Source: Astrocystis sublimbata
Lineage: Eukaryota > Ascomycota > Sordariomycetes > Xylariales > Xylariaceae
DNA length: 64,000 nt
Assembly (NCBI GenBank): GCA_022453515.1
Contig: JAJNNY010000076.1
Span: forward strand, 1 to 64,000
Direction of reading: 5' to 3'
Shown: piece by piece, positions 20,066 to 31,260 of the stretch
How positions within the stretch are numbered: the stretch's first letter is position 1
Layout of the letters: the number at the start of each line of letters is the position of its first letter
Notes under the pieces: generated by a model
Database searches by the model: none
Seen by the model: only the letters and a program-made list of their open reading frames with translations
Told to the model about the DNA's origin: nothing
Position numbers and translations under genes: made by a program

Positions 20066-22873
20066 ATGGGCTCGGTCAATGCGCAGGGTTTGTCCGGAAC
20101 CTCGCTGAGTCTTGATGATGCAGTTGAGGCTATCACAAAAGAGTATAGGGAGGAAGTGCACTTTCTCGATGGAGAACATCAGAAACAGCGAGCAGATTGT
20201 GAGAAGACCTATCGGGGTTCTCTGCGAGCTGTAGTATGCAACAACAATTCTGTCTCTACCCATTCGGCTATGGCTTCGGGTCTTGATGATGCAGTTGAGG
20301 CTATCACAAAAGACTACAGGGAGGAAGTGCACTATCTCGATGGACAACATCAGAAACAGCGAGCAGATCGTGAGAAGGCCTATCGGGAATCTCTACGAGC
20401 TATAGTATGCAGCAGCAATCATGCCTCTACCCATGCGGCTATGGTTTCGGGAGATGGACATGGCAACACCAGTTCATTGTCCCCAATACCGACAACTCAT
20501 CCTCTCACGCATCCCCCAATCAACCAGAAGTTGTCTTCTCAGAAATCTACATCCACTATTACAGTCAGCAGTGGGAGGTATCAACCATCGGTGCCAGAGG
20601 AGACTTCTTCTTACACAATTCAGGGTGAGTAATCTCAGGGAAGGAGAAGGGCAATTCTCTTTGTGGTACAAGACTGATAGTCATGATGTATTATAAGTAG
20701 CTACCGAGCGTCCGATTAATCAAACTTTGCCTGCCTATGCGTCTAACAGCTCCACGTCCGCTGCTATTCATACCGATCCGGCTTCAAACGGCCAGCCCTT
20801 GACTTCGAGGACTATAACTTTCGATCAAGTGTATCAAAACGGCCAAGCTAAAACGTACGTTTTCTCACTGATGTCCATTTTGCCCGCTCTTACGTCACCA
20901 CTCGTTATTATATACGTAGGCTGTGTTGTAGCTTGTTATCACTAACTGCAAACTTGTTGTAGCAAACACATCATCGCTGAATGGCCAAAGAATAGTCAAC
21001 AGTGGTACATTTTCAAATGTTGGAAACATAAGAAACGGTTCGGCAACAATCAACGCTCCCCAATCCGTGGAGCTGCGAGACACATCAACAGTGCCGCACA
21101 CAACAATGAGGCCAAAAGCTATCCTAACACCATTCGTCTCCTTGGCTGGCGGGTGGTTGATTGTACACGAGAGCTAGCTGACATGAACAACTCAGCCGAT
21201 ATGATGGATTTTGAACAGTCACAAAAGCGAAAGCGGGACCAAATTTCCGGCAATGAATCTCAACTTGGCAAGCGACCCAAGACCGATCAAAGCCCAAGGA
21301 AGATTATCACGAGCCCGAAGACTTTCCACGTCTACAACTGCCTTCGGGGTGAAAGTTATCACCCGGTTGTGGTCCTCGGTTGGGACGATCAGAAGACCGG
21401 CAATATGCAAGATAACCTCGCGAGCACTGGCCTTCTAGACTGGGTTCCGAAGCCACCGGACTGCTATGTTTACAAGTATACAGGTGGTGGTAAACCTACA
21501 GCAATTGCAGGATGGGCTCCGGGCTTCGGAGAAGGTGGTGACAAAGTCGAGGAAAGGGAGTTCCCAGTGAGATTCTTGTATGTTGGTCTCTTATACTTGC
21601 CATTGACTTAGTATACTGGATCATACTAACTGACACAACTAGTAACTTCGGGCAGCAATTTAGTTGGGTCACTGCCAAGGATCTTGAGAAATGCCCCTTG
21701 TTCGAGCCATGTGATAATCAAAACGGAAAAGGTTCTTTTGAAGCTGCGCGTCAATGGATTGCCAAGAGAGAGGGATTTCCTACTTGGAATCAATTTCAAA
21801 AAGCGAGACAAGGAACTGAAGAGAACCATAGTCCGGAACTAGGTGGCTCTTCCACTTCAACTGTGACAGCTGCACCGCGGTCTCCCTCTCCTGAAAGCAT
21901 CCCTCAGAGGCAGCAAGACGTCGTGCAAGCATCGATTGATGAATCTGATGAGAGCGATTACGATTACGTTGCTTCGGATTCTGAAAACAGCGATCTTGGG
22001 GAACGGCCCGAAAATGATTGTCCGCGGACAACGGCGCTGTCTTATAACTTACGCAGCACAACACAGGCGGAGTCTCAATCACCTTTTCCTCTGCCCGAAA
22101 ACGAACTCATAGATATTATGGACGTGGGAGTCGCCGAGGCTGATATGGGGGCAGACCATCTTCTTTCAATTGACGCCTGTATCGAGGTCGGTAGCCGGGC
22201 TGACGATCCTTCCGCAGCAGGCGTACCAGCGAAGAGCGCATGCATCGGAGCTGGTGGCCAGTATGACCACGTGCATAAAGATAACGATCCTTTATCGTAT
22301 AACAAACAAGCGGAAATCGCATTCTTTGACGAAGTGGTGAATCGTACTATCCACTCACCGCAGGCGCCATCCTCCAGATCTGCATCAACGATTGGAGAGC
22401 GCGGTCACGAGGAGGCGGAAAGTACAGCTGAACGGAGTGAATCCGCCAAGAAAACTTCATCGTCAATACAATTTTCCAATGCATTCTTCAAGCCTAGAGA
22501 AAACTCAGGACTTCCTGAATTTGAGGTCTCATTTTACTGCAAGCGCGGAACATACTTCATTCGCCAGGACGAGTGGGATTCCTTGAGCCTCTATTATGGC
22601 GCAAATGACAGAACGATAGGCACCATACCTGGTGCGTCGATTCCCATCACCATCGACCCTACAGAGCTCAGTGGGATCAAGCGGGAGGAAATTCCAGGTA
22701 CCAGAGGCAATATCCTCACGACTCTGGTTTACAAGAACCCGGATGTTGCACCCATCAAGATTGCGTTCGAACGTCCCCGGGGCAGCAATATCAGTATTGG
22801 CAAGTTGCAGTCGCGAGAGCTCATTCGGTGGATCCGGACCTTTGATGAGAATATCCCGCTTGAACAGGACTGA
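20066..22873 (+). CDS. 852-aa protein of unknown function with N-terminal duplication
   Basis: Four exons: 20066-20624, 20701-20854, 20963-21577 and 21643-22873. All junctions keep frame. Intron 1 ends in tandem acceptors (AAG at 20697, TAG at 20700) that differ by one codon. Residues 16-72 and 73-129 are near-identical 57-residue copies (DDAVEAITK, HQKQRAD), helical and charged. Exon 3 starts with a WYIFKCWKH...RHINSAAH segment like a degenerate BED/C2H2 finger. A basic cluster KRKR near residue 325 may be a nuclear signal. Then comes a domain with VVVLGWDD, IAGWAPGFGEGG and EREFPVRFF, a pattern I recall from many uncharacterised fungal proteins. A disordered acidic region precedes a conserved-looking C-terminal domain (VSFYCKRGTYFIR). 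No catalytic motif is recognised; a nuclear role is an inference. Confidence 0.8.
20111..20452 (+). repeat. 171-bp tandem duplication inside coding exon 1
   Basis: The segment starting CTTGATGATGCAGTTGAGGC at 20111 recurs at 20282, exactly 171 bp (57 codons) later, with high nucleotide identity over the whole unit. It creates the two helical copies at the N-terminus of the 852-aa protein. The identity suggests a recent event. Confidence 0.9.
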
Positions 22874-23998
22874 GCAGATTCTGCAAGTGCCGTGCCGAAC
22901 GGCTGCATTTGGTGGCGATGCACTTTCAGTGCGTCCCGGATTTGTGAGATAGTCAGGAGGGGGGGACATCCTATATCCTGCTAGCACGCCTATCATTACT
23001 CTAGTTTTCACCAATGCAGCTTCGATAGCGTGCATCCATTTAATTGTATCTTTAGTCATCGATCTCAGTTCCCAGTAATGGCCGCTCTTCAGTATACGTG
23101 TAGCGACGGGACACCGATTGGCAGTCACCATCATAGTATACCTATCACGGTGTGGTGATTCGCGAATGCAATGTTCGTAGTCTGTGTCTGACATGCGCAG
23201 CTTGCGCGTGGTACCAGGGTGTGAGCGGAGAAGTCACGATAATGAACATGATCTCCAGGTACGTATGGAATAGCTAACTATACGAATCATGGGGTACGTT
23301 ACTCGGCAGTGCACCTCTGCGCTATGCTTTTGGGAAGCAGTAAGGAGGCGTGTGAATGAGCAGGGGGGTTCTAGGAGATGATCTTGGATATGATCTCGGC
23401 GATATGCACGTCTCTTAAAAATGATAACTCCCAGATCATGATGAATCCGAAAACTCGACGCAATCTCTACTAACAGATGTACACTGAAGCTTAGATGCCT
23501 GTCTAGCGCGAGTTGGCATTTTGGTCTAGTAGCGGGCGACCAGGCGGGGTTTTGCTAGCATTAGTGACGATGGCGTTGGCGGGCGTTGGCGGGGTATAGC
23601 TGTCACGTCGAAACCAACTCCGGTGTACTCGGACTAAAGTAAGACTGATATTGTCTAGGTAAGAGGGAGTATGCATTGCGTAAGACATCGGAAGAGAAGA
23701 AGTTATAGAGTATTTTAACATATCACCTGGAAATTTTCTATATTCAAGATAGCAGGCTTGGGTTTTCTCGCGTTCGGAAAGCTGACCTAGGTAGGATAGC
23801 TTATAGACCTCTTCTTTCCATTCCCAAACTACAATTACTTGTTCAAACCCCAATATCCGTGTTCTTATTTAAAAACTTAATGCACGCAAAATCTCGCTAT
23901 TCAATTCTAAGCGTCTATACCACAGCAATTGTACGGTAAATACACGTTCAAGATCTTTGATCCGGCAAGTGCGTCGACAACTTCGCAAGAGTAAGGCC
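22874..23998. other. intergenic, no gene seen
   Basis: Lies between the convergent ends of the 852-aa gene and the MFS gene. A short direct repeat GCGTTGGCGG occurs twice near 23574-23594. The open frames here are antisense or lack ATG starts. Confidence 0.5.
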
Positions 23999-25686
23999 TC
24001 ATTCCCGGGCCGCATAACTCTCACGCAGCCGCGCACCAAACTTCTCAAGCAGAAACGGCAAGACGACCCCGACGGCGATGGCAACAAAGGCTATGAGGGT
24101 GTTACCCCAGCCATAGCCAAGGCTACTATACAAGCTTGGGGCGAACAAGGGGAACAGGAAAGCAGCCAGGCTTCGAAGGAATTGCATGGCCGAGAGCGCA
24201 CTGCTGGTATAGTCCGTATAGACATCGATCGCGTAGGCCTGCACCGCCATGCCCATCATCTGGAGTCCGCACGTGAAGGTGAAAGCCCCTATATCCACCA
24301 CGATCCACTGCACGCGATACTGCGCAGCCCATCCGTACGCCAGGAGGCCGAGCGGGCCTAGCACCGCCGGGGCATATACGAGGAGGAGTCTGGTTTCCGG
24401 CAGGTGCTCGCTGTGTTTCGTGACCATCTTGCGATAGTGTCTGTCCATGATCTTGCCGCCCAGCTGCGACCCTACGATCTCGCCTAGTGCGCAGGAGATG
24501 TAGTGCAGACCGCTCAGCTCAATTGATTCCATGTATTGGAAACTGAAGATGTTCGCAAAACTCGAGAGCACGACATACAGCCAGCCGTAGTTGAAGCCAG
24601 AGATGACGGAAGCGGCGAGCAGCGGTGGTTGAGACACGAGCAGCCGTACCGGCCGGCTTAGAGCGCGCTTGAGCCTGACAAGCAAGGGTAGTTCGCGATC
24701 GAGACGCTCGTTGAGTGTCATGTACTATGAAGTATTTCACGATCAGCTATCTTTACTGTCATAGATATACCTAGGTATATATGCGTGTGTGTGTGTGGGA
24801 GGGGTGGTCTTAAGCGGGGGAGGGGTCCTATGTGGGAGAGGCCCTAGCATTCAACGTTTCTTCCAGGCATGACACTCAAGGCGAGTAAGAAAGATGAAAA
24901 AACACTGACCTGCTTATCACCTGTAGTACGACGTAAGCGAGATGCACGACGCTTAAGGATGACGGGCGCGTATGTCTCAGAGTAGGTGAAGAAGCAGACG
25001 ACTATAGCGACTCCTTGAAATATAGTCGTAGCCCAAAACATCCATCTCCAGTCGGCACGGGCTGTGATGAAACCGCCAACAATGGGACCGACTGCGACAG
25101 CAATCAGGGGAATAGCCAAGTAGGCGCCGAGAGACTTGCCACGCTGGTCAGGAGGCCATACATCGCCCAAGACACCGCCAGCGAGCGAGTAGATGGCACT
25201 GGCACCAAGACCGGCGAATAGGCGAGAGACGATGAGGAACTCCTTGTTATAAGCGAACCCACAAGCCAGATTCCAAGCAAGAAACCAGACATTTGAAGCG
25301 TGCAAGACGACCTGTCTTCCGTACACTTCAGAGGCTGGGCCAATGAAGAGGGGCCCGAATGCGGTGGCAAGGAGGTAGATCGACAGGGACAGAGCGGACT
25401 CGGTCGCGTTCATGTGCAGTTCTGCAGCAATAACTGGCAGAGCGGGAGCCATGATAGTGGAAACGACTATGCGATTGAAACCAGTTGCGGAAAGAATGCT
25501 GGTGACGAGCCACTTCTTGCCAATTGGCCATTGAATCGGGTTGCCCTCATCATGAGGCTCCTCGAACACGACCAAATAGTGGTCGGCCGAATTTTGTTCA
25601 GACGCCCGAGAGACCGGCCGTCCTGGTGGCACGGGGCATGACCTTGGGTCTTGATTTACCTTCTCGGGATCCTGCTGCAGCGCCAT
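23999..25686 (-). CDS. MFS transporter, drug/H+ antiporter-like (DHA1)
   Basis: Two exons on the minus strand, 25686-24910 and 24724-23999, give 500 aa. The 185-nt intron (GTCAGT...CATAG) falls in the central cytosolic loop. The N-terminal half has about six hydrophobic segments and a variant of MFS motif A (GPASEVYGRQVV near residue 117), then a LAGGVLGDVWPPDQRGKSLG segment typical of fungal DHA1 exporters. The C-terminal half supplies the remaining helices (FNYGWLYVVLSSFANIF, FLFPLFAPSLYSSLGYGWG). The 80-residue N-terminal tail is cytosolic and contains the common GNPIQWP pattern. It probably exports small molecules at the plasma membrane. Four GATA-type sites lie 150-260 bp upstream of the start. 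The substrate is unknown. Confidence 0.93.
24725..24909 (-). repeat. MFS intron with a (GT)n microsatellite
   Basis: The intron is longer than most here and holds a CA/TG dinucleotide run (GTGTGTGTGTG near 24785-24796), next to a palindromic TACCTAGGTA. This is a likely length polymorphism. Confidence 0.6.
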
Positions 25687-27192
25687 GATAGGCGAGACGG
25701 GACAGAATCACAGCCGTTCCTTATCTTGGGTTGATCCTCGTCGGCTGTTGAGCTCTTGGGTTAATAAGAGCAGTTAACAAGTAAGCTGAAACTAAGGCCA
25801 ATCAAGCCATCAAGAATAAGTTTACTGTTAAGCTGCAAGATAAAATTGAGAGAAATCGGAGGAGTATTTAACCAGGAACAGGAGGCTTTACTTACATCCT
25901 CGCGATCCTATTATCGGAAGATCTGATAAGATTGGGATCAGATAAGATGATCAATTAAGCGGATTGAGCGGATGTCCATCACCACTTGCATGCAAATCTA
26001 CCTGGTTTCTGACTCAGAACCTACCAATTACCCCGGGCCAAGTAAGCGCTAATGCAATGCGGGGTGCTGATGCCTAGAGACCCATTGGCGGTCAATTGCA
26101 ATGACAATTGTAGTGAGATTGCGCCATCGGAATCGAGCACCGTATTCGGGTTCTGACGTCTTTGATCCCTTTTCTATACACCCGTGGGAGCAGCAGGCAA
26201 TGAAGGCCTAATAGAGTATTCCATGTTAGGGGACCTTGAAGTTTCTCGGTTAATTTTATCAAGAGTTGTGTCTCAGAACCAAAGTCAATAAACAGCCCCT
26301 CGGAGGGAGGTAAACTTTGCGCTAAGGCCGCTAGACAAGCTGCTAGGACACGTCTGGGAGCCATCCTAGGTTGCTGTTGACTTCGACTCAACAAAAAATT
26401 ATTCCCCTTTCGCTATCTGCGTGATAGATGATTGAAATCGACGAGACATATCAGTCATCTGGGGACAATGTGGCTCCCCGCGAGGAGACGCGCATCCGTG
26501 CTTCGTCAAGGCTGTTCCCTCCAAATTGACATCCTCCAGATACACCGTTGTTGGCCGACACCGGCTCGACCTAGACCGACATTACGGACATGCCGGAAGT
26601 CAACACATAAGCAAAGGCAAATGTCTATTATATTCAAGGCCGACGTCCTCCCCATTGGAACCCTCCTATGCAGGACTGTGACGCGGGACATCCCTGCTGC
26701 TTTCTGCCCCCTCCGCCTTGGCTTGTCCGAAACAACTAACAGCACTTGAAGATGACAGTTTCCATTGATATATATGGAAATCAGGTTCATGAATCAGGAG
26801 CTCGTAGGAGTTCGCACGAGTCGGCAGTGCCTGGCTTATTGCTGGTATGAAGGACCCCCCTTATGTTTAGTGAGTGGCGTGACAGCCACGTCTTGAACGA
26901 GCGACGCCTGTTCCGGTCAACGGTCGAAATATCATAGCCATCTTCACCGACACTTCGTCGGCTCAATCGCTTCTCTTTACTCTCATTGCTCGTTACAAGC
27001 TACGACATTTCAAGCTGAGGCTTCAATTGTCAACACATGAGATAAGCCCAGACATAGACATCTTTGACGAAGACCTCCTCAGCACCAAGTTGATCCGTCA
27101 TCATGATCTGTAGAACCTCACACACGCATGATATTAATCATATCAAGAACCCCCCATCAACATATTCTAACCAAACTATCTCATCCCCCAAG
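25687..27192. other. intergenic, no gene beyond the GATA cluster
   Basis: 1.5 kb upstream of the MFS gene and downstream of the dioxygenase gene. The open frames lack ATG starts or motifs. The stretch at 25780-25960 is AT-rich and contains the GATA sites. Confidence 0.5.
25838..25945. promoter_or_regulatory. cluster of four GATA-factor sites upstream of the MFS gene
   Basis: HGATAR hexamers are seen at 25838-25843 (AGATAA), 25911-25916 (CGATAA on the minus strand), 25924-25929 (TGATAA) and 25940-25945 (AGATAA). They lie 150-260 bp upstream of the transporter ATG. Clustered HGATAR sites are what fungal AreA/NIT2-type nitrogen regulators or SRE-type iron repressors bind, so nitrogen or iron control of the transporter is plausible. 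This is motif matching only. Confidence 0.45.
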
Positions 27193-28453
27193 CTAATTCA
27201 CAACCACAGCCCTCCCCTCCGTCTTCTCAACCCCACCCCCAGGCCTAACATCCCCCTTCCTCGGCGGCGTGAAGAAAGCCGAAAACGGCGTCCCGGGCTC
27301 ATTGAGCCCCCACGCCGTCGGCGAATCATCATGGACCGTCGTCCTTCTCAGATCACGGATAAACCGCCCCTCAAAAGTCCCCGGGCCGGCACGATGCAGC
27401 ACAGCGCGGTTATCCCAGATGACCATATCCGAAACATCGCGCCAGCTAACGGCAACGACATATTTATCCTGCGTCGCATGCGCATTAAGCTTCTTTACCA
27501 AATCCCAGCTATCTTCCACCTCCACCCCTCCCTCCTCAAGATGATGCATATGCGCCCCAACATACAGATTCATGCGTCCACTGGGCTCGTGCCGCTGCAA
27601 AATGCGATGATGCGTCTTCGGAAACGTCCCCGTATCCAAGTCCTTGAAAAACTCCGGCGATCCCAACTTCCGCGAATGCGCCATCGAGTGCGCGCCCACG
27701 AGCTCCTTACCTCTCAATCGTCCCAACACCCCCTCATCCAGCTCCTCCGCCGCCGTCCGCGAGTCCGCAAACAGCGTATCCCCGCCCGTCTCTGGCGGCG
27801 GCAGCTGCGCGGCCCTGAGCAGCGAGAAGGAGGCGCGGCGCGGGTTGAAGGACGAATCGACGTGGAAGAGGCCGTTGCCTTTATTCGAGTGGGCGCGAGC
27901 ACTCGTCGGGTCTAGAGGTTTGGGAGCCTCGCCCTCTTTTAGTGGATCGAAGGATACGTTGCCCGCGTCGAAGAGCTCGAGGTGCGCGTACCGCGCCTTG
28001 CGCCCGTCGTTGGCGAGGTACCGCGCGATGTTGTCGAGCTCGCCGAAGCGCTGCGAGAAGGCGACGTGGGCGGCGTCGGTGAGGCCTGTGTTGCGGAAGA
28101 CGCAGACGCCGTACTGGGGGTGGTGAGGTCAGTTGGGCGGTTTGCTTATGAGATGAATATGTGCGGATTATAAAGGTGGTGCAAGTCGCTGGAAAAAAGG
28201 TCATTGTGACTTGATGACTATAGGGTTGAACGCGGAAAGTCGTGACATTGAGTGACAACAAACCGAAAAGAGATATCGGGAACACTTCAGTCTTACTCAC
28301 CTTCGCCATCGCAGCCACGATCTCCGAGAACTGCTCATCCGAGACATTGTCAAAGTTGACGCCCGAGACCTCGGCCGCGAAAGTCGGGTGCAGCTTTTTA
28401 ACCTCGATGGTCTTGAACTGGGGCTCGTTCTCTTCGTTCAGAAGACCCGGCAT
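27193..28453 (-). CDS. TauD/TfdA-type Fe(II)/2-oxoglutarate dioxygenase
   Basis: Two exons on the minus strand, 28453-28301 and 28113-27193, give 357 aa. The 187-nt intron has GTGAGT and CCCAG ends in phase 0, joining AAMAK to YGVCVFRNTG. The iron-binding facial triad is visible: H135-x-D137 (LFHVDSSF) and the distal H291 (VLHRAGPGTFEGR), followed by an Arg-rich RFIRDLRRT that would bind 2-oxoglutarate. The YGVCVFRNTGLTD and IWDNRAVLH segments are typical of the fungal 2,4-D/taurine dioxygenase branch. It would hydroxylate a small acid, sulfonate or related compound, probably in the cytosol; substrate unknown. Codon use in exon 2 is strongly GC3-biased, giving a long spurious antisense frame. 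Confidence 0.93.
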
Positions 28454-29366
28454 TTTTAGTTATCTCAGGGTATTCTTTGAGTATGTTTTCTTTTAGTCTC
28501 TTTCCGTCCCTTGACTTTCCTCCTCGTGGTTCTTTTCCTGTCTTCCAAAACGAAGCCGGAGTATGTGATACGATCTGTTGGTGGGCGACTGAATCAGGCC
28601 GCAAGTAGTAACTTAGCTTCCCACTCGCTAGATTCTCAGTTCGATGATATCCCAAGTGACGTTTGTCGAACACACACTCCCTCGCCAATCATTTAAATTC
28701 GTGTTTCTGATTATTTTTTTTCAATTGAGAATTTGACAAGTCAGCTACCTCTCCCTCTCCATTCCCTTACTCAAAGCGGCACCCTCCTACCCCTTATATA
28801 CAACTCGCATCCCCCCCATCACCGAATCACGTATTTGCCGTCTCGTGCGGGGTAGGGGGGGTAAGGTATTGCCGGCAACAAGACGCACCCCAGGTTTTCT
28901 TATTTCCTATTCCTTCCTATCTCAGTCACCTCTCACTTCCTCATTCGGGTCCGACAATTACCATATATGTATGTGTGCATATCCCCACTACGGAGGATAT
29001 GCAAAGCGTGCAGGAGAGAACGTTGGTTTAAGAGCGGACGATAACCGGGTTTACCCCTGGGGATGTAATTGCTTATTTTGACTTCGAAAAGCTACCTCTG
29101 GACTGGGGATCCTTGGTATCGTAAGTAAGTAAGTAAGTGGTCGCGACTAAAATAGTCGAGTAGACTAGCTCGCCAGCTAGACCAGATGGACTGTTAGACT
29201 CCTGCATCCCTAGGGACAGTAGAAATGGATATCTAGAACTCATTGAGGTGACATGATACCACCCGTCATCTAAACCGTTAAGCTCGCATTCTCTCGTGTA
29301 TCATAACTTCAGTTATAGCGTAACCCAATCATTCATGTCTCATCCCTTGCCTGCTCACCCGGACAC
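28454..29366. other. intergenic with a short GTAA microsatellite
   Basis: Upstream of the dioxygenase. (GTAA)n or (TAAG)n occurs near 29121-29136. The rest has CT-rich tracts and no gene I can support. Confidence 0.5.
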
Positions 29367-30104
29367 TCAGTCAAGCGCAGCCGCAACACCCATCACGCCC
29401 GCCGCAACAGCAGCAGCCGCGTCAAGGAACATGGTCTCACCCGGCGTGCCAGGCATTTCCATCGAGCCCTCAGCCGGGTGTGAATCTCCGGTCTCCTCAG
29501 TCTCCGCAGCCGCAGCCGTCTCTGTCCCGGCCCCGGTCTCCATCCCCGTCCCCGTCACCACCTCCCCCGTCTCCACCCCCAGCCCCCTAACCCCCCTAAC
29601 AACCTCACAACCCTTATACGCCTCCACCGTCCTCACCAAGCCCTCCGCCTCCCTACACTTACTTACCACCTTCGCAATCTTCTCTCTATTCTCCTCATAC
29701 CACGCATACCAATCGGGCAGAAAGCTCGTAAAGACCTCCCCGCTCTCCCCCGTGATAGAGAAATCACAAACGCCCTCTATCCCCCTCGTCGTCTGCGTCA
29801 GGGCCTGCGAGACCACATCGCCCCCCAACAAGCCCGGCGGAATCTTCGGCAGCGATGTAACGAGCGGCAGCGCGGCGGGTATGCATGCGCGCAGGTTGAA
29901 GGTGCCGGCGAGCTTGTACAGGGACATCATCAGGTTCGGCGTGGAGGTTTTGGTCTTTTGTGTGCTGGTGGTGGTGGCGGTGGTGGTGGGCGCATTGTCG
30001 GGGGTTGTGTCGGGCTTCGCTTCTGCGTTGGTGTTGGCGCTGACAAGCGCGGATGATGACAGGGCCAGGAACGCCGTTGCGGCCGAGAGCGAGAGGAGAC
30101 GCAT
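29367..30104 (-). CDS. secreted, probably GPI-anchored protein with four cysteines
   Basis: Single exon, 245 aa, taking the ATG at 30102-30104. Frame upstream of it is open but lacks a signal peptide, whereas this start gives a clear one (MRLLSLSAATAFLAL, cleavage near VSA). A Thr/Pro-rich stretch follows, likely O-mannosylated (TTTATTTST). A middle domain has four cysteines (RACIPAA, GVCDFS, SKCREA, KGCEV) and an FTSFLPDWYAWYEENR segment. The C-terminal third is Gly/Thr/Glu-rich and ends in a hydrophobic AAAAVAAGVMGVAAALD tail, as in GPI-anchored wall proteins. It resembles fungal infection-structure-specific or DUF7735-like proteins, but only loosely. Probably at the cell surface; function unknown. 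Confidence 0.75.
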   Translation of the reverse strand: MRLLSLSAATAFLALSSSALVSANTNAEAKPDTTPDNAPTTTATTTSTQKTKTSTPNLMMSLYKLAGTFNLRACIPAALPLVTSLPKIPPGLLGGDVVSQALTQTTRGIEGVCDFSITGESGEVFTSFLPDWYAWYEENREKIAKVVSKCREAEGLVRTVEAYKGCEVVRGVRGLGVETGEVVTGTGMETGAGTETAAAAETEETGDSHPAEGSMEMPGTPGETMFLDAAAAVAAGVMGVAAALD

Positions 30105-31260
30105 CGCAGCAAAGTATTCTGGATTGTATCTAGAGATTTTCCGCAGTTCGTTGCAGTCGTGGGATGTGTCGAACGTAAGGGTAATAAGACGCGTAGTCAA
30201 TGTATGTGTATTCGTACACGAGTGCAATTGACAAGGTGGAAACAGCTGCTCAAGCTCAAGCCTTGAAGTGACTGACTCTCATAGGGAAGGTAATAAAATG
30301 CGTAAGTAGAGCACTAGAGATAAAAATCGACCAATTACCCCTCCAAATAACATGTTCGAAAAACATAAACAAGACAATCTCAATCTTAGGTAGGACCGTA
30401 AAACACAACTCATTCATGCGCGACGCATCACTTATTTCCTACCTATCTCAACTTAGCGCCCGTTTTTTAGTTTCTCTCTAGCCTGGCGGCAACATCGACA
30501 GAACAAGACATTGGACCGCGGGGCGCGGGGAATTAATGCAGTAAGACCACAGGCGTCGAATGACGTGTAGCGGGACTTGAGCCCCACCAATAACGAAAGT
30601 GCAGGGGCTGAACGAAGCGAATCCACGCCGATCTGGGGTATGTTGCGCAAACACTTTCCCCAAAGAGCAAACAGCTTGTCTTTCTAAATCATTTGTGATT
30701 CGTTAGATATAGCTGATACTCTTCAGCTACAATCAGCTAAGAGAGTTAAACACCGACTACTCTCGGACCGACACTCAACATTTCTCAACATCGACATCAT
30801 CACTCTTCACAAATTATAGCTGCTTTTCACGTAATCATTGCTTCTGGCTTGGTGAATCTAGGTTCTTTAGTTGCTGTAGCTAGGTTCGGATAACTATGTA
30901 AATCGAAGAATTTACGTTCCGCGTGAAATCATCACGAACTCCCTCCAGCAAGAAACCAACATAAACGCAAAAATCGGGGTATCATCCGGACCTATAGTGA
31001 GCAGTCGCTGCTCTCCGCGCCGTTTCCTAGCTATCTGGTCATCAGCCAGCAAATTTACTGTTCCATCTTACAGTGAAATTGGCCGGGCAGGAATGGTCGC
31101 GCCTATAGCCCTCCCAACCATCAAGGCTCGTACGAATTCACCGAGTTCATCAAGTGAATCAAGTTTCGCCGCACCACATCTGTTCACAGTCAGTTCATTT
31201 GGTCAAATATGAAGAGAGCGGCATGCGTCAGCTAGGGCGGCGGGCCAAGGAGACGCCATC
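30105..31260. other. intergenic, no gene seen
   Basis: Between the GPI-type gene (upstream side) and the end of the mannosyltransferase gene. No convincing open frame, repeat or RNA gene. Confidence 0.5.

Noticed and set aside
22529..23194. Long minus-strand frame of 221 codons
   Set aside because: Mostly antisense to the last exon of the 852-aa gene; composition reflects the sense strand.
27103..27915. Plus-strand frame of 270 codons
   Set aside because: Antisense to the dioxygenase gene; the Arg/Pro-rich text is a by-product of GC3 bias.
29296..30231. Plus-strand frame of 311 codons
   Set aside because: Antisense to the signal-peptide protein; low-complexity Pro/Ser/Val text and no motif.
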